DNA from: Marinobacter fuscus
GTDB taxonomy: Bacteria; Pseudomonadota; Gammaproteobacteria; Pseudomonadales; Oleiphilaceae
Assembly (NCBI RefSeq): GCF_003007675.1
Contig: NZ_PXNP01000111.1
Coordinates: 1-64,000, forward strand
Reading direction: 5' to 3'
Length of the DNA: 64,000 nt
Part shown: positions 14,258 to 23,491 of the stretch, in pieces
Layout of the letters: every line of letters begins with the position of its first letter
Numbering within the stretch: the first letter of the stretch is position 1
Translations under genes and position numbers: made by a program
Notes under the pieces: generated by a model
Told to the model about the DNA's origin: nothing
The model's database searches: none
The model's input: the letters and a program-made list of their open reading frames with translations, nothing else

Positions 14258-15544
14258 GTGTTTAAAGGAAAGCTGTCACGCGTACTTTCAGTGGCCATGC
14301 TGGCCCTGCTACTCACCCTGGTTTCAGGGTGCTCGGTCAATCCCGTTACCGGCGAGAAACAGCTATCGCTGATTTCGGAGAACGAAGAACTGGCCCTTGG
14401 CGCAGAACAGTATACGCCCACCCAGCAAACTCAGGGCGGCCGATTCTACATAGATCCGGAACTGACCGTTTACGTGCGGGAGGTAGGCCAGAAGCTGGCC
14501 CGGGTGAGCGACAGGCCGGACCTTCCCTATGAATTTGTAGTGCTGAACAGCAGCGTGCCCAATGCCTGGGCTCTGCCGGGTGGCAAGATTGCCATCAACC
14601 GGGGGCTACTGGTTCAGCTGGAAGACGAAGCTCAGCTGGCGTCGGTGCTGGGCCACGAGATAGTACATGCAGCAGCGCGCCACAGCGTTCAGCGCATGCA
14701 GCAGGGCATGCTTATTAATGCAGGTGTTGCAGGCCTTGGGCTGGCCCTTTCTGATAACAGCTGGGCCAACCTGATCATGGGGGGCGCCGCGGTTGGCGCA
14801 CAACTGGCGCTTGCCCAGTACAGCCAGGGAGACGAACTGGAGTCCGACGCCTATGGCATTCGATACATGAAAAAGGCCGGTTACGATCCACAGGCAGCCG
14901 TGGAACTGCAGGAACTTTTTTTAAAGATGTCTCAAGGGCGCCAGGCGGGCTGGCTTGACGGGCTGTTTGCCACCCACCCGCCATCTGCCAAACGGGTCAA
15001 TGAAAACCAGTCTCTGGTGCAAAAGGTCGGTGCCGGAGGCTATCGCGGGCAAGAGGTGTACCAGAAGCGCCTTGCCCGGCTGAAGGCGCTGGCACCAGCC
15101 TACGAAGCACACGACAAAGCTATGGAGCTGGCCAGCAAAGGCGAGTTCGCGGAAGCCTTGAAAGCAGTGGATTCGGCAATCGAAATGGAGCCCCGGGAAG
15201 CGATGTTTTACGCTCTGCGCGGGCGCATCCTCCGCGAGCAGAAGCAACTGGACAAGGCTCAGGCAGATTTCGACAAAGCTGTCTCGCTGTACCCGGAAAT
15301 GTTCACCTATCAGCTGTACAGTGGTCTGAACCATCTGGCGATGAACAACCTGGACAAAGCCCGCAGCCATCTTGAGCAGGCGAACCAGGTAGTACCCACC
15401 TCCATTGCTTATCTCAGGCTGGGTGATATTGCCCGCCAGCAGGGCCAACGAAGCAATGCGGTCGCCTACTACTCCAGGGCAGCAGAGGCGGGGGGCGACA
15501 TAGGCGCCGAGGCGCAGCGAAAACTGGCTGAAATGACGAAGTAA
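14258..15544 (+). CDS. BepA-like M48 metalloprotease lipoprotein with TPR repeats
   Basis: The GTG at 14258 is chosen as start because AAAGGAG lies six bases upstream; the frame is open earlier. The first residues form a lipoprotein signal ending LTLVSGC, with the lipidated Cys in a good lipobox. Of the 428 residues, the M48 zinc-protease domain shows SSVPNAWALPGGKIAINRGL, the active site LGHEIVHAAARHSVQ (HExxH) and the third ligand in SQGDELESDAYGIRYM. The C-terminal 170 residues are TPR-like (FAEALKAVDSAIEMEP, LDKAQADFDKAVSLYP). This matches BepA/YfgC, a periplasmic protease/chaperone for outer membrane assembly. A strong terminator follows at 15555-15588. Confidence 0.92.
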   Translation: MFKGKLSRVLSVAMLALLLTLVSGCSVNPVTGEKQLSLISENEELALGAEQYTPTQQTQGGRFYIDPELTVYVREVGQKLARVSDRPDLPYEFVVLNSSVPNAWALPGGKIAINRGLLVQLEDEAQLASVLGHEIVHAAARHSVQRMQQGMLINAGVAGLGLALSDNSWANLIMGGAAVGAQLALAQYSQGDELESDAYGIRYMKKAGYDPQAAVELQELFLKMSQGRQAGWLDGLFATHPPSAKRVNENQSLVQKVGAGGYRGQEVYQKRLARLKALAPAYEAHDKAMELASKGEFAEALKAVDSAIEMEPREAMFYALRGRILREQKQLDKAQADFDKAVSLYPEMFTYQLYSGLNHLAMNNLDKARSHLEQANQVVPTSIAYLRLGDIARQQGQRSNAVAYYSRAAEAGGDIGAEAQRKLAEMTK

Positions 15545-15554
15545 TACTGACATC

Positions 15555-15588
15555 AAAAAACCGGGCCCGACAAGCGCCCGGTTTTTTT
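15555..15588 (+). terminator. Rho-independent terminator after the M48 protease gene
   Basis: AAAAAACCGGGC pairs with GCCCGGTTTTTT around a short loop, ending in a run of seven T on the plus strand. It lies just past the stop codon. Confidence 0.88.
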
Positions 15589-15643
15589 ATGCCGGTCACA
15601 TTTGCTGCAATGACTGCTCAGCCCCGTCAATGATTACATTGAC

Positions 15644-15665
15644 TTTTAGAGCAATAACTCTAAAA
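15644..15665. promoter_or_regulatory. Perfect palindrome upstream of the SCP2/Fe-ADH operon
   Basis: TTTTAGAG (15644-15651) and CTCTAAAA (15658-15665) form a perfect 8-bp inverted repeat with a six-base spacer, 33 bases before the SCP2-like start. A second pair, ATTGAC (15638-15643) and GTCAAT, flanks it. Size and position suggest a repressor operator, for example of a TetR-type protein; no regulator gene is adjacent. Confidence 0.55.
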
Positions 15666-15698
15666 ATCAGACAAAGTGTCAATTACCGGAAGGCGACC

Positions 15699-16244
15699 AT
15701 GATGGGAAAGCGACTTAAACCAATGATGTTCAATGCCCGGCGGGCATATGTAGAGTTGATGTTTCAGGTGATGGGCCGGGCACTTCAGGCCATCAGCGAG
15801 GTGGATGAAAGTACCCGCTCAGAAACCATAGAGTTGCCTGATGGCTTTCTGTTCGAGATGCGTGTGATGCCCCATGGCCCTGCACTGATCGTTGAGCACA
15901 CAGGGACTGGCCGCCTGCTTTACCATGGCGACGAGCCACCCCGCCCTGTCGACCTATCCATCCAGTTCAAACACATTGCCCACGCCTTCCTGGTACTGTC
16001 CTTCCAGGAAAAGACCGCAGTCGCTTTTGCCAACGATCGGATGCTGGTAGACGGTGACATCAGTTATGCCGTGCGCATAACGCGGGTTCTTAACCGCCTG
16101 GAATCGTTCATTCTCCCCAAACTGGTGGCTCAACGGGCAGTGAAAGAATACCCCGCCAACATTAAATTGCCGGAAAAACTGGTGCGTGCCGCCAGAATTT
16201 ACCTGAAAGTTGCCACCAATTTCGTCGAGACAGCGAGATCATAA
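15699..16244 (+). CDS. SCP2 sterol-binding-like protein paired with alcohol dehydrogenase
   Basis: A 181-residue protein; the ATG at 15699 is chosen because GGAAGG sits just upstream, although a second ATG follows immediately. Residues near 80-125 (SIQFKHIAHAFLVLSFQEKTAVAFANDRMLVDGDIS) resemble the SCP2 lipid-binding domain found in Pseudomonas-type bacteria beside iron alcohol dehydrogenases. It might bind or present a lipid-like substrate; that is inference. Its stop overlaps the next start (TAATG), so the two proteins are made together. A perfect palindrome precedes the gene. Confidence 0.65.
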   Translation: MMGKRLKPMMFNARRAYVELMFQVMGRALQAISEVDESTRSETIELPDGFLFEMRVMPHGPALIVEHTGTGRLLYHGDEPPRPVDLSIQFKHIAHAFLVLSFQEKTAVAFANDRMLVDGDISYAVRITRVLNRLESFILPKLVAQRAVKEYPANIKLPEKLVRAARIYLKVATNFVETARS

Positions 16245-17431
16245 TGACCAACAAATACTACGAGTTCTTCTGCCCGGTAAAAGTGATTGCGGGCAAATCC
16301 GCTCTGGAACATATGCCTTACGAACTTACCGGGCTGGCCTCCGAACGTCCGATGATTGTCACCGACAAAGGTGTCCGTGCCGCCGGGCTTCTGGATCCCG
16401 TAATAGCCGCCTGTAAAGAGGGCGGGCTGGAGATCGCGTCCATCTACGATGAAGTGCCTCCAGATTCCTCCACCACGGTGGTTCGGGAAATCGCCCGTAT
16501 CTACCGGGCAGAGAAGTGCGACTCCATCATCGCTGTGGGTGGCGGCTCGGCAATTGATACCGGCAAAGCGGTCAACATTCTTGTCTCCGAAGGCGGTGAT
16601 GATATTGCCGAATACAGCGGCGCCGGGGTGCTCAAGCGCCCCCTCAAGCCATTCTTTGTGGTACCCACCACGGCGGGTACCGGTTCTGAGGTCACTTCGG
16701 TGGCGGTCATTACCGATGAAAAGAAGAATGTGAAACTCCCGTTCACCTCCTCATTCCTGCTACCAAATGCCGCCATTATCGACCCCAGGATGACGCTGAC
16801 CCTGCCGCCACACATTACGGCCGCAACCGCCATGGACGCTCTCACCCATGCAACCGAGGCGTTCACCTGTATGGCGAAGAATCCGCTCAGCGATGCCTAC
16901 GCCACCGCTGCGCTGAAAAAAATCAGCCACTCCCTGCTCGCAGTAATGGCTAACCCGAAAGACAGTGCAGGCCGCCTGGAACTTGCCCAGGCCTCTACCA
17001 TGGCCGGTATCGCGTTTTCGAATTCCATGGTTGGCCTGGTGCATTCACTCGGGCACGCTACCGGGGCCATCTGTCACTTGCCGCACGGCATGTGCATGAG
17101 CATCTACTTACCCTACGTTCTGGAGTTCAATCTCGAGTCGATTCGAGAACCTCTCGGCGAGCTGTTGCTTTATCTGGAGGGGCCGGAGGTTTACTCGGCT
17201 ACTCCCGCATCTCACCGGGCAGAGGGCAGTATCGCTGCCATCCGAAAACTCAGGGATCGATTGTTTGAGCTGTGCGAACTGCCCCGAACCCTGAAAGAAA
17301 CGGGCAAGGTACTGGAGGGCCAGCTCGACAGTATTGCCAAACTGGCTCTGGATGACGGCTCCATCATGTTCAATCCCAGGGAAGTGTCTCTTGAGGACGC
17401 AAAAACCGTATTGCAAAGGGCCTGGGGTTAA
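16244..17431 (+). CDS. Iron-containing (group III) alcohol dehydrogenase
   Basis: A 395-residue enzyme of the Fe-ADH family. The N-terminal nucleotide domain contains AVGGGSAIDTGKAVNIL, and PFFVVPTTAGTGSEVTSVAVIT is the family signature. The metal-binding part is in MDALTHATEAFTCMAKNPLSDAYA and MVGLVHSLGHATGAICHLPHGMCMS, where His residues and an Asp bind Fe2+. It would interconvert an alcohol and aldehyde with NAD(P). Translational coupling to an SCP2-like lipid-binding protein hints at a long-chain or hydrophobic substrate, in keeping with alkane or fatty alcohol use in marine hydrocarbon degraders; that is inference. Confidence 0.93.
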   Translation: MTNKYYEFFCPVKVIAGKSALEHMPYELTGLASERPMIVTDKGVRAAGLLDPVIAACKEGGLEIASIYDEVPPDSSTTVVREIARIYRAEKCDSIIAVGGGSAIDTGKAVNILVSEGGDDIAEYSGAGVLKRPLKPFFVVPTTAGTGSEVTSVAVITDEKKNVKLPFTSSFLLPNAAIIDPRMTLTLPPHITAATAMDALTHATEAFTCMAKNPLSDAYATAALKKISHSLLAVMANPKDSAGRLELAQASTMAGIAFSNSMVGLVHSLGHATGAICHLPHGMCMSIYLPYVLEFNLESIREPLGELLLYLEGPEVYSATPASHRAEGSIAAIRKLRDRLFELCELPRTLKETGKVLEGQLDSIAKLALDDGSIMFNPREVSLEDAKTVLQRAWG

Positions 17432-17608
17432 GTCCGGCTTTAATGGGCAGGCTGATACCGGTGCCTCGGGTTTCCGGTATTAGCCGAAACTAAATACAGG
17501 TTTTATTGAAACCGACAACAAAAAGGTAATACCCTAACCCGATACTGGCATGGAACGAGCCGGGCGAACCGATAGATCGAACAACATTGCTGCACCAAGA
17601 GTATCGCC

Positions 17609-18403
17609 ATGAGAAAACCCGGTTATTCAAGCCGCACCCCCCTGCTGGCACTGATTGCCGTTCTCGTTTCTGCGCTCTCCATGAGCCTGCCTGCCCGCGA
17701 GCTTTCGGTTGAGCCGAGCGGCGACGAACCACAGACGCTCAGGTTCAACATTTCGCCGAATGGCTATCCGCCCTATCTGATTGTCAGCGACCAGGGCCCA
17801 TCCGGCATTATGTGGGATGTCATGAACCTGATAGCCCCCAGGCTCGGTTTTAATGTGGAACCCGTCAAGATTCCCAGAAAACGGGTGGATCCGATGCTGG
17901 CCGATGGCTACATAGATGCCACCCCACGCACGATCGAATGGACAGAAAACCCCGGGGACTATCTGTTCACTGATCCGGTGGTCAGCGTTGAGGAAGTGTT
18001 TTTCTTTCCGAAAGCCTCGGAGTTGAGCTACGAGCACCCGACCGATCTTTACGGCAAGATCATCGTCGCCCACCTTGGCTACGTCTATCCGGTGCTGGAG
18101 CCGTATTTTTCAGACCGGAGAATTCGCCGTTTTGATGTCTCCCGGGATCGCGATCTGTTCACGTTTGTGCTTCATGGTGACCAGTTCCACGCGGCTCTGG
18201 CCGATCGTCTTGCCGGGCAATGGATCCTGAAAAATGAGGGGTTGTCTGACCAGTTCCGTACCTCTTCGGAGTCGATCAGTCAGTTCGGCTTCCGGTTCAT
18301 GCTGCGCAAGGACCGCTCCAAATTTGCCGATGCCTTCAATAAGGAACTGGTCAAAATTCGCGAGAATGGCGAACTGGACGGCATCCTCTCGAAATACCGT
18401 TAA
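17609..18403 (+). CDS. Periplasmic solute-binding protein, SBP_bac_3-like
   Basis: A 264-residue protein with an N-terminal signal peptide (about residues 10-30, LLALIAVLVSALSMSLPARE). The mature part resembles family 3 amino-acid-type binding proteins: LRFNISPNGYPPYLIVSDQGPSGIMWDVMNLIAPRLGF, DGYIDATPRTIEWTENPGDYLFTDPVV, and the end KFADAFNKELVKIRENGELDGILSKY. No ABC permease or ATPase gene for it is adjacent, so it may be an orphan receptor or serve a transporter elsewhere. The ligand is unknown. The gene converges on ybbP. Confidence 0.8.
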   Translation: MRKPGYSSRTPLLALIAVLVSALSMSLPARELSVEPSGDEPQTLRFNISPNGYPPYLIVSDQGPSGIMWDVMNLIAPRLGFNVEPVKIPRKRVDPMLADGYIDATPRTIEWTENPGDYLFTDPVVSVEEVFFFPKASELSYEHPTDLYGKIIVAHLGYVYPVLEPYFSDRRIRRFDVSRDRDLFTFVLHGDQFHAALADRLAGQWILKNEGLSDQFRTSSESISQFGFRFMLRKDRSKFADAFNKELVKIRENGELDGILSKYR

Positions 18404-18414
18404 ATTCCAATACT

Positions 18415-20901
18415 TCACTCCAGTCGCCTCAGCAGCAGCATGGGCGAGACCGACAACACCGGCCTCAGCTGCCAGCGACCAAACAGAGCCAGTAGCCCTG
18501 CGGACAGCAACGGTATGGGCAGAATAACCTGCCAGTGCCAGCGGAAAGTGCCCTGAAACATTCCCGCCTGCAAAGCGTATACAGCAGCCTCTGCTGCAAC
18601 AACGCCCAGCGTCCCGGCAAAAAAGCCCAGCAACGCAAACTCCAGCATGGTGCTCCTGGCCAGCAGGGCCTGCTGCCCGCCAAGGGTTCGGAGCAGCGCC
18701 CCTTCCCGCTGTCGGTCGCGCAGTGTTGCACTGATTACCGCAGCCATTACCACCAGTGCTGCCGCCAGAATCAACGCCAGTATGGCTTCAATGGCCTGAG
18801 TCACCTGCCTGACAATCTGCTGGATGCGCTCAATGATGTGGTCGACCTCCAACACCGACACCGTCGGGAACCTGCGCGTGAAGTCGTTCAGTGCGAGTTT
18901 CTGGTCGGCCTCCAGATAGAAACTGGTAATCCAGGTTGCCGGCATATTCTGCAAGCCGCCACCGGGCGGAAATGCCATGTAGAAGTTCGGCTTCATGCTG
19001 TCCCATTCTACCGTGCGGATACTGGTGACCGGCTCGCTGACGGTTTCTGAGCCGATGGTGAAGGTTAATATATCCCCCAGTTCAAGCCCGAGCCGTTGCG
19101 CGAGTTCTGCCTCGACTGAGACGCCGTCGGTCTGGCCCGGGCGAAACCACTGGCCAGACACAATCCGGTTATCCGCGGGTAACTCATCCATCCAGGTAAG
19201 GTTCAATTCCCGGTTAAGGGCATTAATGCGTTCGTCCTTGCTGACAGCCTCTTTGACGGGGCGGCCGTTCAGGCCTGTCAATCGGCCCCGCACCATAGGG
19301 TAGACCGTATCCAGCCCGGCACTGCGCTCAGCCCAGAAGGCTTCGACATCCTGAACCGCGTCCGGTGCAATATTGATCAGAAAATGATTCGGTGTGTTTT
19401 CCGGCAACTGAGCCTGCCAGTCGTCCAGCAACGACGAGCGCACCAGTACCAGTGTCGACGCAAGCATCAGGGTCATCGCAAAGACGGCCATTTGCGCCAT
19501 ACTGGCACGACGATGCCGATATAACCCCACCAGCGCCAGCCGCCAGGCATTGCCACCACCACGAACCCGTCGTAATACAGCGATCATGCCCCAGCCCAAC
19601 AGGGCCAGAACAGCCAGCAGCAAGACCAGGCCTCCCAGGAGGGACACCACCAGAACCAACTCGCCTGCGTACAACCAGACCAGCCCGAACACCGCGAATA
19701 CCGCCAGCAGAATGTCCGGAATCGCTTCTCGGCCCGTCTCGCCGGGCTGGGCGCGCAACACCCTCATAGCGGGTACTTGCCGCAACCGACGCACGGGGGG
19801 ATAAGCAAATGCAAACAGCGACACCAGCGCGGTCAGAATAGCAGGTACCAGGGCGGCAGGATCCAACTGGTAGTCTACCGGGCGCTCAAGCACCTGGCTT
19901 AGCAGGCTGACCAGCAGGCCAAACAGCGGCAGGGCAATGGCAAGGCCCCCCAGGGTTCCAGCCAGCCCCCAAAGGCCTAACCGGCGCAGATACAGCATCC
20001 CTATGCCCCGGCCTGACAGCCCCAGTGTTTTCAGCAGCGCCACCGTATCCCGCTGAGCCAACGCATATTGTCTGCTGGCCACGGCAACAGCCACAGCCGC
20101 GAGCAACACAGCGAGGCTGCCGCCCAGCAACAGAAAACGCTCTGCCCGCTCCAGCGAACGGGAAAAGGTTTCCCCGTCCCGCACGCCTTCCCATTCGTGG
20201 CTGGGCTCCAATTGCGGCGCCAGCCATTGATAGTAGCCTTCAAGTGTGTCGTCTGCCCCGGCGAACAGGTAAATGTACTCTACCCGGCTGCCTTCCTGAA
20301 TAACGCCTGTTCGGGACACATCATCCACATGCATCATTACTCTGGGGGCAAGGGAGGACAATCGGAAGCCGCCGTCTGGCTCCCGCACCAGCAAACGGCT
20401 TATCTCCAGCCGCAGGTTGCCCACCTCAAGCGTGTCGCCAATATTCAACTCCAGCAACCGCAACAGCCGGGGATTCACCCAAACCTCTCCGGGTACCGGG
20501 CCGCGGCTGACCAGATCTCTGGTAGCGCTGGGGCCCGCCTGTACCTCGATATCGCCGCGCAGCGGGTATTCATCACTGACCGCTTTTACGGATACCAGCT
20601 GAAAACCGGCCTCGCCGAACACCATGGTTGAGAACTCCACCATCCGGCCGGTCTCCAGGCCCAGTTCCCTGGCCTGTTGCATCCAGGCCTCCGGCACCGG
20701 CCTGCCATTCTCGGCTTCCAACTGGCGATCAGCCGCCAGAAAAGAGCTGGCCGAGGAAACCAGCGTTCTCTGCAACTGGCTGGCAAACAGGGCAATGGTT
20801 GCCACGGTCGCAACCGCAATAACCAGCGCCACCAGAACAACCCGGACATCCCGTTCGCGCCAGTCCCGGGTTACTGACATCAGTTTTTTTGCAGCAGCCA
20901 T
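18415..20901 (-). CDS. ybbP: ABC transporter permease, YbbP type
   Basis: An 828-residue membrane protein with two FtsX-type permease domains and about ten transmembrane helices. The first helix is VVLVALVIAVATVATIALFASQL. A large periplasmic domain follows, then helix clusters around residues 255-370 and 390-470, and a final set (LALILAAALVVMAAVISATL, AEAAVYALQ). It partners the ATPase YbbA, with a one-base overlap of stop and start (TGATG). In many bacteria ybbAP lies divergent from tesA, as here. By family it is a MacB-like exporter or lipid/hydrophobic-compound mechanotransmitter. Confidence 0.88.
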   Translation of the reverse strand: MAAAKKLMSVTRDWRERDVRVVLVALVIAVATVATIALFASQLQRTLVSSASSFLAADRQLEAENGRPVPEAWMQQARELGLETGRMVEFSTMVFGEAGFQLVSVKAVSDEYPLRGDIEVQAGPSATRDLVSRGPVPGEVWVNPRLLRLLELNIGDTLEVGNLRLEISRLLVREPDGGFRLSSLAPRVMMHVDDVSRTGVIQEGSRVEYIYLFAGADDTLEGYYQWLAPQLEPSHEWEGVRDGETFSRSLERAERFLLLGGSLAVLLAAVAVAVASRQYALAQRDTVALLKTLGLSGRGIGMLYLRRLGLWGLAGTLGGLAIALPLFGLLVSLLSQVLERPVDYQLDPAALVPAILTALVSLFAFAYPPVRRLRQVPAMRVLRAQPGETGREAIPDILLAVFAVFGLVWLYAGELVLVVSLLGGLVLLLAVLALLGWGMIAVLRRVRGGGNAWRLALVGLYRHRRASMAQMAVFAMTLMLASTLVLVRSSLLDDWQAQLPENTPNHFLINIAPDAVQDVEAFWAERSAGLDTVYPMVRGRLTGLNGRPVKEAVSKDERINALNRELNLTWMDELPADNRIVSGQWFRPGQTDGVSVEAELAQRLGLELGDILTFTIGSETVSEPVTSIRTVEWDSMKPNFYMAFPPGGGLQNMPATWITSFYLEADQKLALNDFTRRFPTVSVLEVDHIIERIQQIVRQVTQAIEAILALILAAALVVMAAVISATLRDRQREGALLRTLGGQQALLARSTMLEFALLGFFAGTLGVVAAEAAVYALQAGMFQGTFRWHWQVILPIPLLSAGLLALFGRWQLRPVLSVSPMLLLRRLE

Positions 20902-21629
20902 CAGTCTGCAGACTCCTGAGCCAGCAGGGGCTCCGTCAGACTTCCGGCCTCAATGTGCAACTGGCGGGCACACCGGGCCGCGAGGTGCTCGTCGTGTGTC
21001 ACCATGACCAGCGTTGTACCCTGCTCCCGGTTAAGATCCATCAACAGGTCAGACACCGCCTGGCCTGTCCGGTTATCAAGGTTCCCTGTGGGTTCATCGG
21101 CAAAAAGTACCACGGGATCCGAGGCAAATGCCCGGGCTATCGCCACGCGCTGCTGTTCACCCCCGGACAGCTGGCGCGGGGTGTGGGCAAGCCGCTCAGC
21201 CAGCCCCACCCTTTGCAACAGCTCGGTGGCCCGCTGTTCCGGCGAATCCATACCGGCAAGCTCCAGTGGTAACATCACGTTCTCCAGGGCGCTCAGTGCC
21301 GGAAGCAGCTGGAATGACTGAAAGACAAAACCAACCCGTCGGGCACGCAACATGGCCCGCTCATCCTCGCTTAACTGGCTGATGACCGCCCCCTCCAGCT
21401 CCACAGTGCCTTCACTGGGTGTGTCCAGGCCCGCCAGTAGTCCGAGCAGCGTCGTCTTACCGGAACCGGAGCGACCGACGATGGCGACCGATTCTCCTCG
21501 TTTGATTTCCAGGCTGACCCCCTGCAAGATCGTCAGCGTATCAGTCTCCAGATTCACCCTGTGGGTGAGGTTGCTCACCCGCAGCATGGGGTCAGTGTCT
21601 GTTTTTCCCGGGTTAGTTATCTGGTTCAC
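20901..21629 (-). CDS. ybbA: ABC transporter ATP-binding protein, YbbA type
   Basis: The GTG at 21629 is preferred because CGGAG lies five bases upstream; the longer frame would run across the divergent tesA start. The 242-residue protein has Walker A GRSGSGKTTLLGLLAGL, the Q-loop in VGFVFQSFQLLPALSALENV, signature LSGGEQQRVAIARAF, Walker B VVLFADEPTGNLD and the H-loop MVTHDEH. This is the LolD/MacB-type ATPase class. It powers the YbbP permease encoded directly downstream. The tesA gene is transcribed the other way from a shared intergenic region of about 50 bases. Confidence 0.92.
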   Translation of the reverse strand: MNQITNPGKTDTDPMLRVSNLTHRVNLETDTLTILQGVSLEIKRGESVAIVGRSGSGKTTLLGLLAGLDTPSEGTVELEGAVISQLSEDERAMLRARRVGFVFQSFQLLPALSALENVMLPLELAGMDSPEQRATELLQRVGLAERLAHTPRQLSGGEQQRVAIARAFASDPVVLFADEPTGNLDNRTGQAVSDLLMDLNREQGTTLVMVTHDEHLAARCARQLHIEAGSLTEPLLAQESAD

Positions 21630-21680
21630 TGTCGCTCCGTGATATTGTCCGTTGAAATTGGTAAGGAAAATCCACTCATT

Positions 21681-22322
21681 ATGCATACGGTATTGCAGTA
21701 CGTCAGATCAATCCTGCTGCTGGTGTTTGTTGCACTGGCGATGCCGTCCCTGGCTAGCCAGAAAACGCTTCTGGTGGTCGGCGACAGCCTCAGTGCAGCC
21801 TACGGTGTCCCCTCTGAAACCGCCTGGGTTCAACTGCTCCGCAATCGTCTCGACAACCACCAGCTGGACTGGTCGGTGGTCAATGCCAGCATCAGCGGCG
21901 AAACGACCGATGGCGGCTTGCGCCGCCTGCCGGAATTGTTGCAGGAAAACCATCCCGATATCGTGATTATTGAGCTCGGCGGCAACGACGGCCTGCGAGG
22001 CTTTCCGCCCAACGTCATCGAATCCAACCTCGCTGCCATAATCGAACAGGTGCTGGATAGCAATGCAACACCGGTTCTGGTGGGCATGCAGATACCACCC
22101 AACTATGGCCAGCGCTACACCCGTATGTTTGCCAGCATCTATCCGACCCTGTCAGACCGGTATGATGCCGTTCTGGTTCCCTTTTTTCTGGAAGATATCT
22201 ATAACCACAGCCATTTAATGCAAAGTGACGGCATCCACCCTACCGAAGCGGCTCAACCCATCCTGTTGGATAACGTCTGGCCGAAACTGGAACCCCTGCT
22301 GAGTGAGGGGAGCCCCGGCTGA
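21681..22322 (+). CDS. tesA: TesA-type arylesterase / acyl-CoA thioesterase I (SGNH hydrolase)
   Basis: A 213-residue secreted esterase with a signal peptide (YVRSILLLVFVALAMPSLASQ). The SGNH blocks are all visible: GDSLSAAYGVP (nucleophile Ser, block I), VVNASISGETTDGGLRRLP (Gly, block II), IVIIELGGNDGLRG (Asn, block III) and DGIHPTEAAQPIL (Asp and His, block V). It hydrolyses acyl thioesters, aryl esters or lysophospholipids in the periplasm. The start ATG is 12 bases after AAGGAAA. Its divergent arrangement with ybbAP is a conserved pairing suggesting a shared lipid-handling role. Confidence 0.92.
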   Translation: MHTVLQYVRSILLLVFVALAMPSLASQKTLLVVGDSLSAAYGVPSETAWVQLLRNRLDNHQLDWSVVNASISGETTDGGLRRLPELLQENHPDIVIIELGGNDGLRGFPPNVIESNLAAIIEQVLDSNATPVLVGMQIPPNYGQRYTRMFASIYPTLSDRYDAVLVPFFLEDIYNHSHLMQSDGIHPTEAAQPILLDNVWPKLEPLLSEGSPG

Positions 22323-22358
22323 TCCACAGCAGGCATCACCCATTGCCTGCGGTTGCGT

Positions 22359-23333
22359 TTACGAAGTCCGGAAGGCGTCACGCACAAATCCCAGTGCACG
22401 TCGTTCGGACCAGTAAAAGCCATCGCGAGCGTGTTGCACAAACCCCACATGGCCACCCCAACGCGGCACCTCCAGCACCACGTGGGCGCCCAGTACCGAC
22501 TTATCCTGCGGATAGCACAGGGCTGACAAAAACGGGTCGTCTGCCGCGTTGAGCACCAGTGCAGGTACCCGTATGTCCTTTAACCGAAACAGGGCTGAAC
22601 AGCGGGCCCAATAGTCTTTTGCATTCTTGAAGCCGTGCAGCGGCGCCGTGTATCGGTCATCAAACTCATGGAAGGTGCGAATATTTTCGAAACCAGAGAC
22701 ATCAACCAGGTCAGGAAATTTCTCCGATTTTTGCCGGATTTTGGCCTGGAGGTCTTTCAGAAAGCGCTGCATGTAGATGCGCCGGCTGGGCAGTGCCAGT
22801 ACATCAGCGCTGCCCGCCAGATCCAGAGGTACCGAGTAAGTGACCGCACCACAAACCCGGCTATCGATCAGTTCGCCCTGTTCGGCAAGATACATGAGAG
22901 TAAGATTTCCCCCCATACTGAACCCCGAGAGAAACAGCTGCCCATACTTCTCCTGAAGCCCGCGACGAACCACCGCCTGCAAATCGCCGGTCGCGCCACT
23001 GTGATAGAAACGAGGCCGGTGATTCATCACACCACCGCAGGAACGGAAATTCCAGGCGAGCACGTCCCAGCCGTCGGCCATCAGTGCCCTCGCCAGCCCG
23101 AGCACATAGGATCGCCGACTGTTCCCTTCCAGGCCATGAGAAATCACCGCGAGCCGGTCGCTACCCTGGCGATACCAGTCCAGATGGAGTTCATCCTCGT
23201 CTGGGGTCGGCAGAATCTCGGATTGCGGCTCAGGCAAACGGACTGTTCGAAACAGGGTTGGCCATACCGATTGCAGGTGGCCATTGCGTAACCAGACCGG
23301 TGGGCGATAGGTATCCTGCTTACTTCTGTACAA
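22359..23333 (-). CDS. Alpha/beta hydrolase of the YheT family
   Basis: A 324-residue hydrolase starting YRPPVWLRNGHLQSVWPTLFR, the characteristic opening of YheT-like proteins (COG0429). The triad can be read as Ser in LSGFSMGGNLTLMYL, Asp in LVLNAADDPFLS and His in WGGHVGFVQ. AVISHGLEGNSRRSYVLGLAR gives the oxyanion-loop region. Family members are predicted esterases with unknown natural substrates. It converges on tesA; the 36 bases between hold no obvious terminator. Upstream lies the tRNA-Asn promoter, in the opposite direction. Confidence 0.88.
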   Translation of the reverse strand: MYRSKQDTYRPPVWLRNGHLQSVWPTLFRTVRLPEPQSEILPTPDEDELHLDWYRQGSDRLAVISHGLEGNSRRSYVLGLARALMADGWDVLAWNFRSCGGVMNHRPRFYHSGATGDLQAVVRRGLQEKYGQLFLSGFSMGGNLTLMYLAEQGELIDSRVCGAVTYSVPLDLAGSADVLALPSRRIYMQRFLKDLQAKIRQKSEKFPDLVDVSGFENIRTFHEFDDRYTAPLHGFKNAKDYWARCSALFRLKDIRVPALVLNAADDPFLSALCYPQDKSVLGAHVVLEVPRWGGHVGFVQHARDGFYWSERRALGFVRDAFRTS

Positions 23334-23357
23334 TTTTTGACCTTTTAATTCAGGGGG

Positions 23358-23386
23358 TTGACGTACCCAATTAAAGCCATTAATAT
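23358..23386 (+). promoter_or_regulatory. Promoter of tRNA-Asn copy 1
   Basis: TTGACG (23358-23363) and TAATAT (23381-23386) are separated by 17 bases. A GC-rich GCGCGCC discriminator follows, as in stringently controlled stable RNA promoters. Copy 2 has the same -35, spacing and -10. Confidence 0.8.
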
Positions 23387-23406
23387 GCGCGCCACATCGA
23401 CGCTGT

Positions 23407-23482
23407 TCCCCGATAGCTCAGTTGGTAGAGCAACGGACTGTTAATCCGTTTGTCCCTGGTTCGAGCCCAGGTCGGGGAGCCA
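23407..23482 (+). tRNA. tRNA-Asn (anticodon GTT), copy 1
   Basis: A 76-base cloverleaf with the 3' CCA encoded. The acceptor stem is TCCCCGA/TCGGGGA, the D-loop AGCTCAGTTGGTAGAGC, the anticodon stem ACGGACTGTTAATCCGT with GTT in the loop, and the T-arm CCTGGTTCGAGCCCAGG. It is identical in sequence to the copy at 37988-38063. A terminator follows at once, so it is a single-gene transcript. Confidence 0.97.
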
Positions 23483-23491
23483 CTTATTCTG

